Shown piece by piece: positions 16,201-24,900 of a stretch of 42,018 bases of DNA; position 1 is the first letter of the stretch; each line of letters begins with the position of its first letter. The DNA is from a virus, in the IMG/VR virus record IMGVR_UViG_3300017786_000026, positions 1 through 42,018 of that record. One strand, written 5' to 3'. The notes below the pieces were generated by a model. It had not been told where the DNA came from, searched no databases, and saw nothing but the letters and a program-made list of their open reading frames with translations. The translations under genes were made by a program, and so were the position numbers.

Positions 16201-18592
16201 TATATGAATCCCTTGAGAAATAATGTCCTGATTGGTGAGAATAATATTTGTAAGATACTTTGATACCTCCAAGACCAGATCCACCATCTATTCCTGCACC
16301 GGTATATTTAATTGCTCCTTTCTTATAACATCCATCTCTTTGGCCGTTATCAAGAAGAAAGTCACTTTTAACATCTGTTTCTGTAGGAGTACCATCAACA
16401 TCAAGTAATGTAGTGATTGTATCTATTTCATAAATATCGTAATTAGCAAGAGGAATTATAGCACCTGTTGCAACTGCATTCGTAACTGCTAATGCCTCTT
16501 CAGGACTTGCAGTTGTAACCGTTTCTAATGTTTTAGTCTTTCTACCTAAGCTTGAACGAAATGAAGCTATAACCTTAACTGTTCCAGAAGAAGAATTATC
16601 TATAGTACTTGCAGCTCCTAACACAATTGTAGTATTATTTGTATTCGGAGTAATGACAGCACTAGTGACTTCGTGTACAACATCTAATGCATCTATTATG
16701 ATATATGCATTTTCACCAATTTCTTCAAATCTATCCGGAGTAGTGACTGTAAGAGTTACGCTATTTCCAGATACATTTCCGGAAGTCGGAGTAAATATTT
16801 TCCTCTGAGTAAATTCAATTTCACCTGTATCACCTTTAACCGAACTAATAAAATCTGCAGGAAGTTTGTATATTGATCTATTAAATTGTGGTTCATTTAA
16901 AGCAAAATTAGTATTCGAATCAAGAGTAAACTCAAAACTTAAACTCGAATTTTCAATTGTATCTACACCATCTAAACTATATGGATCTCCGTTTCCATCA
17001 AGCTCAAATTGAATATCATAAATGTATAACCTATACTGAGTACCATCATATTCCATTGAACGTACTCGACATTTTGCTTTAGTTGTATTACCATCTTTAA
17101 TGTCATATACCGTATCTACATCAAATGAAGGTGCACCCTCTACCGAAGAACTTAAAACGTATGAACCAAGATTAGCAGTAGAAAAAACTTGCTCAAATCC
17201 AGGATTTGTAGTACGAGCTTTTTCTCCTATTACTTCCATTCTTTCAGGCTCAGCAATTCGATAACCATCAACGTATGATACAGATGGCTCAACTCCAACA
17301 ATAAATCGCGATTTAGCAAACCGTATTGTTTCATCTACCTTCGTTGGATCGGTTGCAATAGTTGCTAAGCTGCGTTCGCTGCCAATAGTTGGATCAGAAA
17401 TATCATTAGCTGGAATAACCATATCGCTATCTGCCATTTGTGCTAAAGTATATACACCACGACCACATTTAGAATCGTCATCCGTATTATTATAAAATCC
17501 TGTAATATCAATAAGGTATGGATCTACTGTATAATCTCCGCTATCTTCTCGTGTACGCTCAGCTAATACATCTGTAATTCCGCTAAATTCTGGTTTAGCA
17601 ACTTGAACAACTGCACTATCATCAACTTCTAAAAGAAATAATGTATCACCAATATCTGTAGAGTAACCGAAAACATCTACACTGCTTGATATAAAAGAAA
17701 AATCATTATCTGATACATCCTTACTTAATATAACCAAATCAAGATTAATAGTATAACGATCTGCGCCAGGAGCGGTATTATTTGGATATCCAGCAGCATT
17801 ATCAAGTAAAGATTCATCTGATTGATAATTTACAACGGTTTCAATAACTTTAAATACAACTTTAGCATTTAAAAGATAATCGGCAGCCGGAACAATTGCA
17901 TAAACATGTTGTGTTTCAGCATATACAAATTGTCCTTTTACAAAGAAAACACCTTCTTCTGATTTTGCGTGGATAGCCTTTCCTACCTGAACAACTGTGC
18001 CGATATCCTGTCCTGATGCATAAAGTGTTTCATTGCCTCGATCGGCTGCAATAAGCTCATCTAATAGCTCTATTGTATCAGGTGTTGGTGTTCCATCAAT
18101 ATCTCGTTCGGCAGAAAACACTTGTACATTATCCTCTGCTACAGTACTATCTTGTACAGAACTTAGATATTTAATATAAAACCGATAATGATTTGGTGTA
18201 GAAAGCGCTTGATAATGCAGTACTTCAGCTTGAATAAATTTTCCACTGCTTTTGTAGTCTAAACGAATACCTTTAACAACACTTAAATAAGGTGGTAAAT
18301 CGGTAAGACTTGCATCTAGATTTATATCAACATAGCTTAAAGAACGATCTAATGATGCTTCTGTAGCTAATTTTGGTACTGGACCTTCTTTAAAAATACC
18401 GCGACCTAATTTGTCAATCTGGTTTTGCAGAATAGACTGCATTTGATTAAGCTCACGTACTTGTACGCTAACTCCTGGTTTAAAAAGAATGCGAAGAAAG
18501 TTCTTTTCTTCAGCAGTCTTTTTGTTAAATTTTAAGTCCGGTCTAGCGAAATCATCGTTATACGGCTGTACTTGGTAGGTTTTTATAGCCAT
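13265..18592 (-). CDS. Large virion structural protein, DUF4815 family
   Basis: 1775-aa peripheral baseplate protein. The N-terminal ~60 residues match the DUF4815 family of marine phage virion proteins: YNDDFARPDLKFNKKTAEEK then NFLRILFKPGVSVQVRELNQ and QIDKLGRGIFKEG. The central part holds beta-rich Val/Thr segments and a helical stretch YTMRDIGKINSRVNNLEYYT. Near residue 1340 is QWYDPLAQSFIIGENPGGLF then IHSVDLYFS, and later TTFTFDSPIYLQYGLEYAMV, a jelly-roll-like block recurrent in this family. T4 has gp9-gp10-gp11 after gp8; this gene directly follows gp8 through a TAATG overlap, so it probably supplies the gp9/gp10-like outer wedge and fibre-attachment function. That equivalence is inferred from position and not from alignable sequence. 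Confidence 0.85.
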   Translation of the reverse strand: MAIKTYQVQPYNDDFARPDLKFNKKTAEEKNFLRILFKPGVSVQVRELNQMQSILQNQIDKLGRGIFKEGPVPKLATEASLDRSLSYVDINLDASLTDLPPYLSVVKGIRLDYKSSGKFIQAEVLHYQALSTPNHYRFYIKYLSSVQDSTVAEDNVQVFSAERDIDGTPTPDTIELLDELIAADRGNETLYASGQDIGTVVQVGKAIHAKSEEGVFFVKGQFVYAETQHVYAIVPAADYLLNAKVVFKVIETVVNYQSDESLLDNAAGYPNNTAPGADRYTINLDLVILSKDVSDNDFSFISSSVDVFGYSTDIGDTLFLLEVDDSAVVQVAKPEFSGITDVLAERTREDSGDYTVDPYLIDITGFYNNTDDDSKCGRGVYTLAQMADSDMVIPANDISDPTIGSERSLATIATDPTKVDETIRFAKSRFIVGVEPSVSYVDGYRIAEPERMEVIGEKARTTNPGFEQVFSTANLGSYVLSSSVEGAPSFDVDTVYDIKDGNTTKAKCRVRSMEYDGTQYRLYIYDIQFELDGNGDPYSLDGVDTIENSSLSFEFTLDSNTNFALNEPQFNRSIYKLPADFISSVKGDTGEIEFTQRKIFTPTSGNVSGNSVTLTVTTPDRFEEIGENAYIIIDALDVVHEVTSAVITPNTNNTTIVLGAASTIDNSSSGTVKVIASFRSSLGRKTKTLETVTTASPEEALAVTNAVATGAIIPLANYDIYEIDTITTLLDVDGTPTETDVKSDFLLDNGQRDGCYKKGAIKYTGAGIDGGSGLGGIKVSYKYYSHQSGHYFSRDSYSVDYGNISTYKDMRLSDCLDFRAKVDDNDPGTHLDPNSTIDSKIQYYLSRIDKLVVTKDSEFKLIQGVPAIVPEEPSVPSTAMHLYTLHIPAYTFCHTMIETSFIDNRRYTMRDIGKINSRVNNLEYYTTLSLLEREASGKQIFETTSGNPYERFKNGIIVDSFQGHEVGNVFDPHYNNSMDPDDPILRPYFETRSVPLTWTGNNLDSTNITTRDGISTLSYTAGPTWIDQQKAAVSISVNPYDVATWLGSVKLSPSSDEWMETRRAPNIINEVGGNLSDLRAEVDRINQMGTRWNSWQTTWTGKPVTTTTKESRNRAGIPWGLGPGRGWVRKVNTTVTTSKQVRTGIKTTASINSVTNVKDDRVIDVSFVPFIRSRKIYFSGKLFKPNTKLKVFFDGKDITKYSSGIPISTLGEVPSGYREWSTNASVKVYHNDEPTDIVGSLGHATAGDDIITDIRGDVFGWFVVPNNKEFQFPCGERKVILSDGKTATDPAATTSADAAYTAQGKVQTKQRTLVTTRTIVRQDQRITHSRIQTSTGVTRTQWYDPLAQSFIIGENPGGLFIHSVDLYFSHASTKNIPLKLYLVEMENGMPTQRRVPGSDVIKQPGEVATSEDASAITTFTFDSPIYLQYGLEYAMVTESNSSEYRQWLSEVGKNDVNTGEYISKNPFLGVSFKSQNASTWTPDQMKDFKMRVRETNFQSSGEIVLEARGISTTKADGSKYNPEIAADEIDGTLEYSQVQLNTDFIEHPETSIKFEISVNGGDYEVIVPNENHYISTAVGAPLTHNDNLKVKISLDTNNRKISPIVDLDRISLIAVKNIIGPEGDVNNIASDSLIQLDDNSAAIDSELAADHGKATAVYMTREVALNNPSDRLDSYLNINRPYSGSNVLVYARFKRSEDNIEDIPFIRIDPESSLLLNDYDDYAEVRYIKDFSLPDASGNASTVPLFTSFQVKIVLTSNDHAIVPTVKDFRAIATV

Positions 18593-20238
18593 TAGAATTG
18601 AATAACAAGTTTAACTTCATCTGTTTGGTTAAAATTTCTATTTATGGGTTTTCTGTTTTCATAAAATATAACTTCACCAGTTCCTGACATATACTCAGCT
18701 TCTCCTACATCCTGTAGTCGGTATTCCTTGCCGTCACTATAACCATCAATATTTGTAAGCGTGATTTGTGGAGTTTCTTCTCCAGTTCCATCTTCTTTTT
18801 TAAATTTTTTAAAATTAACTTTAGGAGAACTATTTTGATGATAGTATATTCTATCATTCTCAGTATCAACATAGTCTAGCCAAGCTCTTGCTCCAACGTC
18901 TGCTGAGAGACCGCCAACTTGTTCTATAATATAGTCTCTTCCAATATAATCATTAGTTAAAGGAGTACCTTGATTAACCTGTATGTATTTTAATGAGTCG
19001 TATGCTTCATCCTGAGTATATTGACCTTGGTTAATATCGGCATCTACAACAGCAGCACTCGCTGTATCACCGGTTGCGTTTCTTATTGGGTTTTTAATTA
19101 GACTAATTTGTCGAACATCAACGTTATAACCAGTAGGAGCTTCTCCATCAACATCACCTATAAAATCGACTGCAATGCCTGCGTAGAAAGATGGTAGATC
19201 TCTATCTGGAAATCTTCCAAGACCTTCTTCAGGTAACAATAGTGGTAAAATGTGAACTTCTTCATTAACTTCTCCGGTTCCAGTTTGAACAACTATAGAA
19301 GCAGTTACATAACCTAATTTCCAGGGTATAATATTCGCGGCTGGTTTATATTTAATTGATTCAATTCCGTTATTAAACACTACTTCAAAATCTCCAACAG
19401 CTGTACCTGCAGTATTTTGATTTTGATTGTGTATTACTACATCTTCTGAAGGTACTAAATCTCCGCTAGCAGAATCACGTTCTGTCCCCTTTATTGTTAT
19501 AATTGTAGAATCAGATTGAGGTATAGTAGTAGCTGTTGATCCACCATTAACAATTTTAAAATCATAAATTAATCCTCCAGTAGAAGTTAAGATTTGATCA
19601 TATTTATCGGTGGGCGCTTGTGTATAATCTACAAACTGATCGGTGTAAAATTTCGAATCTTCATCTAAACTTGAAACAAGTGTCCAAATATAACCTTCAC
19701 CGTTTGAAATTGCTTGAGGGTTACCACCGGTAAAGCTTAAATATTCATCATTTCCTGCACCAGAAGGAATTGCAACTGATGATGGAGTTACTTCACCATT
19801 TCCATCAGTATTTGCAAGACACATATATATGCGATCATTAGAAGTGACATAACATGGGTAGTATGCAACTCCGTCAATTGTTTCATAATCGAAACATTTT
19901 GGATCTGTTGGATCATATGTTTTATAGATTCTATCAAATGCCCAATTATTTCTTGGAATAACATTAAAAATTTCTGAATTATCTGTAGTTCCAGATATTT
20001 TAGCTAAAATCATAAGATTTTGCAATACGTCGTTTTTATCGAGATCAGTATCAACTGGTAAGGGGGCAGAAAACTGCCGACTATATTCAGTTACGACGTT
20101 ATTTAAAGAATCAGTCGTATCAGACCAACTATCAGTCTTACCTAATCCAATAAAATAATTGTCTGATCCATTTTTTAATTCATTAGTAAATATCGCTCTT
20201 GCGTTTTTTCTAAATTCTGATGTGATTATTGCTGCCAT
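18592..20238 (-). CDS. gp8: Baseplate wedge protein gp8
   Basis: Wedge subunit that with gp6, gp7, gp10, gp25 and gp53 forms each of the six baseplate sectors. At 548 aa it is longer than T4 gp8 (334 aa), but landmarks align in order: TSEFRKNARAIFTNEL at the N-terminus (T4 TSKFRTEKMLNFY), YFIGLGKTDSWSD (T4 FITFGRSEPWSS), FNVIPRNNWAFDR (T4 DAVIPRRDWGDTR), GEGYIWTLVSSL (T4 GDGYVWEYLFEI), IRQISLIKNP-type strand VRQISLIKNPI (T4 FRQISIITNPL) and the terminal ENRKPINRNFNQTDEVKLVI (T4 ENRPPIIMAMDQTEEINILF). The extra length lies mainly between residues 220 and 350. A TATAAATA late element precedes it by five bases, and its stop overlaps the DUF4815 start. Confidence 0.95.
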   Translation of the reverse strand: MAAIITSEFRKNARAIFTNELKNGSDNYFIGLGKTDSWSDTTDSLNNVVTEYSRQFSAPLPVDTDLDKNDVLQNLMILAKISGTTDNSEIFNVIPRNNWAFDRIYKTYDPTDPKCFDYETIDGVAYYPCYVTSNDRIYMCLANTDGNGEVTPSSVAIPSGAGNDEYLSFTGGNPQAISNGEGYIWTLVSSLDEDSKFYTDQFVDYTQAPTDKYDQILTSTGGLIYDFKIVNGGSTATTIPQSDSTIITIKGTERDSASGDLVPSEDVVIHNQNQNTAGTAVGDFEVVFNNGIESIKYKPAANIIPWKLGYVTASIVVQTGTGEVNEEVHILPLLLPEEGLGRFPDRDLPSFYAGIAVDFIGDVDGEAPTGYNVDVRQISLIKNPIRNATGDTASAAVVDADINQGQYTQDEAYDSLKYIQVNQGTPLTNDYIGRDYIIEQVGGLSADVGARAWLDYVDTENDRIYYHQNSSPKVNFKKFKKEDGTGEETPQITLTNIDGYSDGKEYRLQDVGEAEYMSGTGEVIFYENRKPINRNFNQTDEVKLVIQF

Positions 20239-20243
20239 AGTGT

Positions 20244-20251
20244 TATTTATA
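20244..20251 (-). promoter_or_regulatory. Late promoter element TATAAATA before gp8
   Basis: Minus-strand TATAAATA, five bases from the ATG at 20238. Unlike most others here it is followed by A and not G. A second, weaker CATAAATA lies at 20282-20289 over the end of the preceding gene, so the pair may act as tandem late promoters for gp8 and the DUF4815 gene. Confidence 0.68.
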
Positions 20252-20284
20252 AAGATTTGTATTAGTATTTTTTAATAAATTTAT

Positions 20285-20797
20285 TTATGTATTTCGTATG
20301 TTAGTGTTATTTGGAACCATAAAAACTGCCCAAGTTTGATCATATTTGACCGGAGGAATATTATATTCAGCATTTCCATCGAATTCAATCGCGTGATATT
20401 GATCTATAGTATGCTTTTTATTCTTAATGTATAATACATTGTTTTTAGTAAGTGAAAATGATAGAAACTTACCTAAAGATTTGCCTCTGGATGGTCTACT
20501 AGAAGTTTGTCTATTTACAAAATTACCAATTGAAAGATGTAGTATATTAAAGACCAAAGCACAATCAAGTATACCAATATGATTTAAAACATTTTGTAAC
20601 ATATCATAATGTGGATAAACTAAAAATTCGTTAGTACTAATTTTATAATACTCTGACATTGTTTCTTCATTTTTATAATCGTGATTTCTACCTTTTAATA
20701 CATCCGCGTATAACAATTTGCTATATCCGATATTGGTTTTACAGTAATTGTGATAATCATCTAAGACATCTTTAATATGACTAAAATTATATACCAT
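20285..20797 (-). CDS. Hypothetical protein, possible relative of the adjacent dioxygenase
   Basis: 170-aa protein not recognised with confidence. Parts resemble the adjacent 2OG-Fe(II) oxygenase: LSIGNFVNRQTSSRPSRGKS (89-108) against the oxygenase YLPGNFIPPHVDKGNS, and EFDGNAEYNIPPVKYDQTWA then VFM (138-160) against AFDGTTPIHWVPKVNTIRYS then AVIL. In this comparison the iron ligands H103, D105 and H168 and the 2OG-binding R177 of the neighbour are not conserved. The only HxD in this protein (H63-Y-D65) lies outside the comparable position. It could be a non-catalytic jelly-roll partner, a divergent enzyme with relocated ligands, or unrelated with chance similarity. The start overlaps the oxygenase stop by 11 bases, indicating translational coupling. 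It is the last gene before the gp8 promoter. Confidence 0.62.
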   Translation of the reverse strand: MVYNFSHIKDVLDDYHNYCKTNIGYSKLLYADVLKGRNHDYKNEETMSEYYKISTNEFLVYPHYDMLQNVLNHIGILDCALVFNILHLSIGNFVNRQTSSRPSRGKSLGKFLSFSLTKNNVLYIKNKKHTIDQYHAIEFDGNAEYNIPPVKYDQTWAVFMVPNNTNIRNT

Positions 20798-21347
20798 ACA
20801 AAATTACTGCACTATATCTAATTGTGTTAACTTTAGGAACCCAGTGTATAGGTGTAGTTCCGTCAAATGCAGCTCCGCGTCCCTTTATATCTTGAAATGA
20901 TTTTGTCATTCCTCTTTTATTTGATTCTTCAACTGGAATATTATCGTAATAAGCCTGCGGATTTCCAAATACTAAATTATTTTTTTCATTTGTTTGAAGC
21001 GGTACTGTAACAGTATGTAGGCTATTTCCTTTATCCACGTGTGGTGGAATAAAATTACCTGGTAAATATATATTTAATTGTACTTCAGTTGGTTCAAGAC
21101 CGTTACATGTTTTATCTTTAAAAATATCTTTCCATAAAGTAGGGTATTTTCCCTCAGTTATTTCAAAAGAATAATAAGATCCGACATCGTTATTAATGCC
21201 CATATTCTGGTAAACACTTGAGCGGTCCATCGCCTTCTCATGATCATTAAATAATTCAATTAATTTATCGCATTCTTTCTCGCTAAGAAACTTTTCTTTA
21301 ATAGATAACCGCGAAGAAATTTTAGACAGATGATCATCATAATTCAT
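20787..21347 (-). CDS. 2OG-Fe(II) oxygenase
   Basis: 186-aa double-stranded beta-helix dioxygenase that would couple 2-oxoglutarate decarboxylation to hydroxylation of a substrate at an Fe(II) centre. The facial triad is visible: H103 and D105 in LPGNFIPPHVDKGNSLHTVT, and distal H168 in GTTPIHWVPKV, followed by R177 (NTIRYSAVIL), the expected 2OG-binding position nine residues later. An N-terminal helical region (KFLSEKECDKLIELFNDHEK) is typical of the prolyl-4-hydroxylase-like superfamily. Such genes are frequent in marine T4-like phages, but the substrate is not known. Its position between a fibre/helper pair and gp8 makes a virion protein, such as the 1261-aa fibre, a candidate substrate by inference only. 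A metabolic or host-targeting role is equally open. Confidence 0.88.
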   Translation of the reverse strand: MNYDDHLSKISSRLSIKEKFLSEKECDKLIELFNDHEKAMDRSSVYQNMGINNDVGSYYSFEITEGKYPTLWKDIFKDKTCNGLEPTEVQLNIYLPGNFIPPHVDKGNSLHTVTVPLQTNEKNNLVFGNPQAYYDNIPVEESNKRGMTKSFQDIKGRGAAFDGTTPIHWVPKVNTIRYSAVILYGI

Positions 21348-21370
21348 AATATGTGTTATTTACGCAAATG

Positions 21371-21946
21371 CTATTTTTCTCGATTTATAGCTATTCCAAA
21401 TTTATCTTCAATTGGTCCTTTAACAATTTGTATGCTATTTTCAAACTGATCATCTCTACTTAGATAGTGATAATCATCACTATTTTTATATGCTTGTTTA
21501 TATTTATAATTTTGAGCTCTGCGCGCAGCAATATAAGAATGCATTGCTTTGAATTCAGCAACTTCACTACCAGACATATTATTTTCGTCAATAATCTTTT
21601 TGATCATATTCATTATAATATTAGACTGTGTATGCTCTGGATATTCACTTATAATTGTTTCTTTAGCAGTACGGTTTACAATAGTTTCAACAATAAACTC
21701 TTTTCTATCTTCAAGTTTTATTACTTTGCCATTATCGTAATCGCCTTCGTCCCACACATGGGTTTTACTATCAAATTCAACCTCTTTCCATTTATAAAGA
21801 TCGGCATCTAATTTAGATGTATCAACACCAATCAGTGTAGAAGTATACACTCCATTGTGTTTATTAAATACAATTACTTTTTTAGCAGTATTTTCAAAAT
21901 TAGAAGCCTGCTTCTCTAGTTTGTCAAGTAGAAATTTATCAATCAT
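21371..21946 (-). CDS. Probable fibre-associated helper protein, 191 aa
   Basis: Not assignable to a named family with certainty. It begins with a helical segment (MIDKFLLDKLEKQASNFENT), then a beta-rich middle ending VWDEGDYDNGKVIKLEDRKE. A helical part follows, with ETIISEYPEHTQSNIIMNMI and EVAEFKAMHSYIAARRAQNY at about residues 100-155. The pattern of Trp-rich GDYDNG strand followed by V-x-E...YP-x-x-x-Q-x-N-I helices resembles tail-fibre assembly proteins of marine phages. It follows the 1261-aa fibre gene by 13 bases, mirroring the fibre-plus-chaperone order at 1922-5584. Its upstream leader is nearly pure A in the sense strand, with no Shine-Dalgarno site. No transmembrane segment or signal peptide is seen. 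Confidence 0.7.
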   Translation of the reverse strand: MIDKFLLDKLEKQASNFENTAKKVIVFNKHNGVYTSTLIGVDTSKLDADLYKWKEVEFDSKTHVWDEGDYDNGKVIKLEDRKEFIVETIVNRTAKETIISEYPEHTQSNIIMNMIKKIIDENNMSGSEVAEFKAMHSYIAARRAQNYKYKQAYKNSDDYHYLSRDDQFENSIQIVKGPIEDKFGIAINREK

Positions 21947-21959
21947 TTTTTTTTATTTT

Positions 21960-24900
21960 TTAACCTGTTACTCTAAGTTGTGTATAAGCGAAGGTGGATT
22001 TAGATCCGGTAGCGTGATCAACTCCAACACCTCTTGCAATCTGCCTCCACACTGTTGTAGAAAGTACTTCCCAAAATCCAATAACCTGATCTACCTTATC
22101 TCGATTATACGTTCCATTTCCACCCCAATATTTATCTTGGAATGTTACATAACCTTTTACGATTACTATATCACCAACTGATACAACTCCCTTTAAATGC
22201 GCTATTCCGCTTTCAAGTGTAGCTGAATTAATCGCAGCACTAGAACTTGTTTGATTAACTGAACCCATATAATAATGTATTGCTCCACCTCCACCTATTC
22301 TCTGATTTACATAAGATTCTGTTGCATATCCTGACAAGCTTGGTATAGTTAAATTTCCAGTGTGATAAACGATATTACTACCAATTTTAATTTGATCACC
22401 TTTAATAATTGTTTCGTTATAGCCACCAGGACCGCCGACACCGCTAGAGTTCCAATTACTAATCTTCGGTGTATTTACACTCAATCCTTGTTCAGCATTT
22501 ACATAAACATACTCATGAGTTTGACCAGTAATTTTACCGCTTGATTCACCGGCATTTAAAATAAGTTGTTGACCGACTGAAGTTTTTATCTCCTTTGTTT
22601 TAACAGAAGTTATTGGAGTAATTATATCAGGAATTAGAGCATCTGAAATAGTTCCAGTATTTAAATTTGATGCATTTTTATAATAAGAACCGTGTTGTCC
22701 ATCTAATAAATCAGCATCTAATCCAGAAGCAGATCCATCATTACCAGCATGCCATATTTGATGTTCGGTAATACCGCTATCTGGTGTAAGAACAAAGTTT
22801 TTATTACCAGGAACATCAATTACAAGGTTATCAATCACTGTACCAGCAGCGTCATTTGTTACACCAATAACAAGATCCGATTTTTCACCACTAGTATTGT
22901 TAACACCGTGGGCATGGTATTGAATAAATCCAAAATCAGAAGCATGATTAATGCTAGTTCCATCCTTTTCAGATTTGAAAAAGATTCCACTTACACCCTC
23001 ACTGCTACCTTCAAGTATTAAATTAATACCATTTTTTACATAAGTACACGCCGATCTTACCGCTGCTCCAGGATCTACTGTTCCAGCAATAGTAAGAGCA
23101 GCAGTCATTGATTGATTTAATGTACCAGCTTTTCTTATATAATTATCGTCAGGGAATGTTTCTGCCTGTTTAGATAAAACATATTCTTTGGTCGCTAAGG
23201 CTAGCGGATTAGAGTTGATAACTTCTCTAGTTTGATCTGGAGCAATTATAGTTCCTTTAATTTCTACTCCTCCAGTATAATCTCCTGCATAATTAATAGT
23301 TAGCTTATCTCCACCACTATGAACAAGTGCTCTACCGTTATGTGTGTTACCTGTTCCAGCACGAGTAGAATTGAATATTTTAAAGTCTGTTCCAGTTAAA
23401 AGTATGTGACCACCAACACTCAAATTATCACCTATAGTGGCAACATTAATAACTCCTAAATCATTAGGAATAGTAACCGTTGTAGTGTCCCATTGTGGTC
23501 CAAAATCCGTGAGGTCTGTAGGAGCAATTTTCTTGGTATCAACATACCCTTTGTTAATTAAATGATCTGCTGCTGTACCTTGTACAGGTAGTGAAACCTT
23601 TTTAGATTGAGTATCAATTACAAGTGTAGAGGATTGTAAGCCGGCGCCTTCGTGACGAAAATAATGTGTATCTGCATTATAAAATGCTCCTATGGTTTCA
23701 GTTAACGCAATGTTAGCATGCTTACCAGCTGGTGTTTCGGGGGCGAGTGCCGAAAGAAGTAGGGTTTGACCTGCAGGGCTTTTAATGTTTTCTGTTATAA
23801 TATCACCAGTAGCAGTAATATCCCCGTCTCCAGAAATTGTTACGATGTTTGCTGTTCCAGCTGTAAAGTTAATATCCTGTGTAGTCTCAACAACTCCTAA
23901 ATGAAGATTACCTCCTGTTTGTACTATTTCATTCTGATCAATACCAAGACCGTTATTAGTATCTCCAATGAACAGCGGGATATTATTAAAATTAATTCCG
24001 CCAATTGTATCATTTGCATTTCCATCAATAACTACCGCGCTATAAAAAATTGATGATCCAGAGGTAAGTTTTAATCTTGGTGTTGAAGGAGAAAATCCAC
24101 CGCCAGAACGAGTATTGAACTCAATATCTCCTCCTCCGCTATTAATAGAAAACTTTCCAGTATCGCCGGAAGCACGATTAATACTTGCTTGAGCGACTAA
24201 GCTTGAATTAGCTGGTTTAAAAACTAAACTAGTGTTACCTCTAACATTTCCATTATCGCCGATATCAATTCGTGTTCCAACTGCATATAAATTATTTGCA
24301 ATTGTAACATCTCCAGAAGAATTCCAGTGTGGTCCAATTAATTCGATCTTTGGACTAGTTACTGCTTCATCAACTATTTCAGGAGTATTGACAGAGTCAT
24401 CCGCCATATGATTATTTGCTATTACATCATCTTGAATCTTATCACCTGCAATAGGGTTAAGAAGAATGTCTGCACGATCTACATATGCTTTTGTTACAAC
24501 TGCTTGGTCTCCAGATGTAGATATAGTTGATAAAGTCATATCATCAACTTTCACTACGCCTTTAATGCTTACGCCTCCAGTAAAATCACCTTCATGATTA
24601 ATTTTTAATTTATCTCCTGTATCATGAACAAGTGCTCTACCATCGTGTTCAAGACCAACACCTCGACTAGCTGCATTATATATGCTAAACGTTGTTCCAC
24701 TTTGTGAAATGTTTCTACCAGTAACAATGTCTTGAGTAACATTTAAATTATTTTCAATTTGAACAGAAACAGAATTCCACTGTGGTGATCCAGAAGTTAA
24801 TTTGGCAGGAGTTATAGTAGCATCTACTATTTTATCAGCAGCAATAATAGTGTTATCTAAAATATTAGAATTTGCTATAGAGTTATCTGCAATTTTAGAA

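Noticed and set aside
13057-18592. T4 gp9, gp10, gp11, gp12 or fibritin orthologues
   Set aside because: I could not align any signature of these proteins; only the position is equivalent.
20239-20284. Possible rho-independent terminator after the 170-aa gene
   Set aside because: The gap is A/T-rich with a T run but has no G+C stem; the same holds for the other short gaps.
20787-21347. Oxygenase read as a DNA-base modifying enzyme (Tet/JBP-like)
   Set aside because: Nothing in the short 186-aa protein or its structural-gene context indicates DNA binding; the substrate is left open.
21467-21811. Plus-strand hydrophobic frame of 114 codons, resembling a membrane protein
   Set aside because: It is antisense to the 191-aa gene in A+T-rich DNA; hydrophobicity follows from the complement of Lys/Asn/Glu codons.
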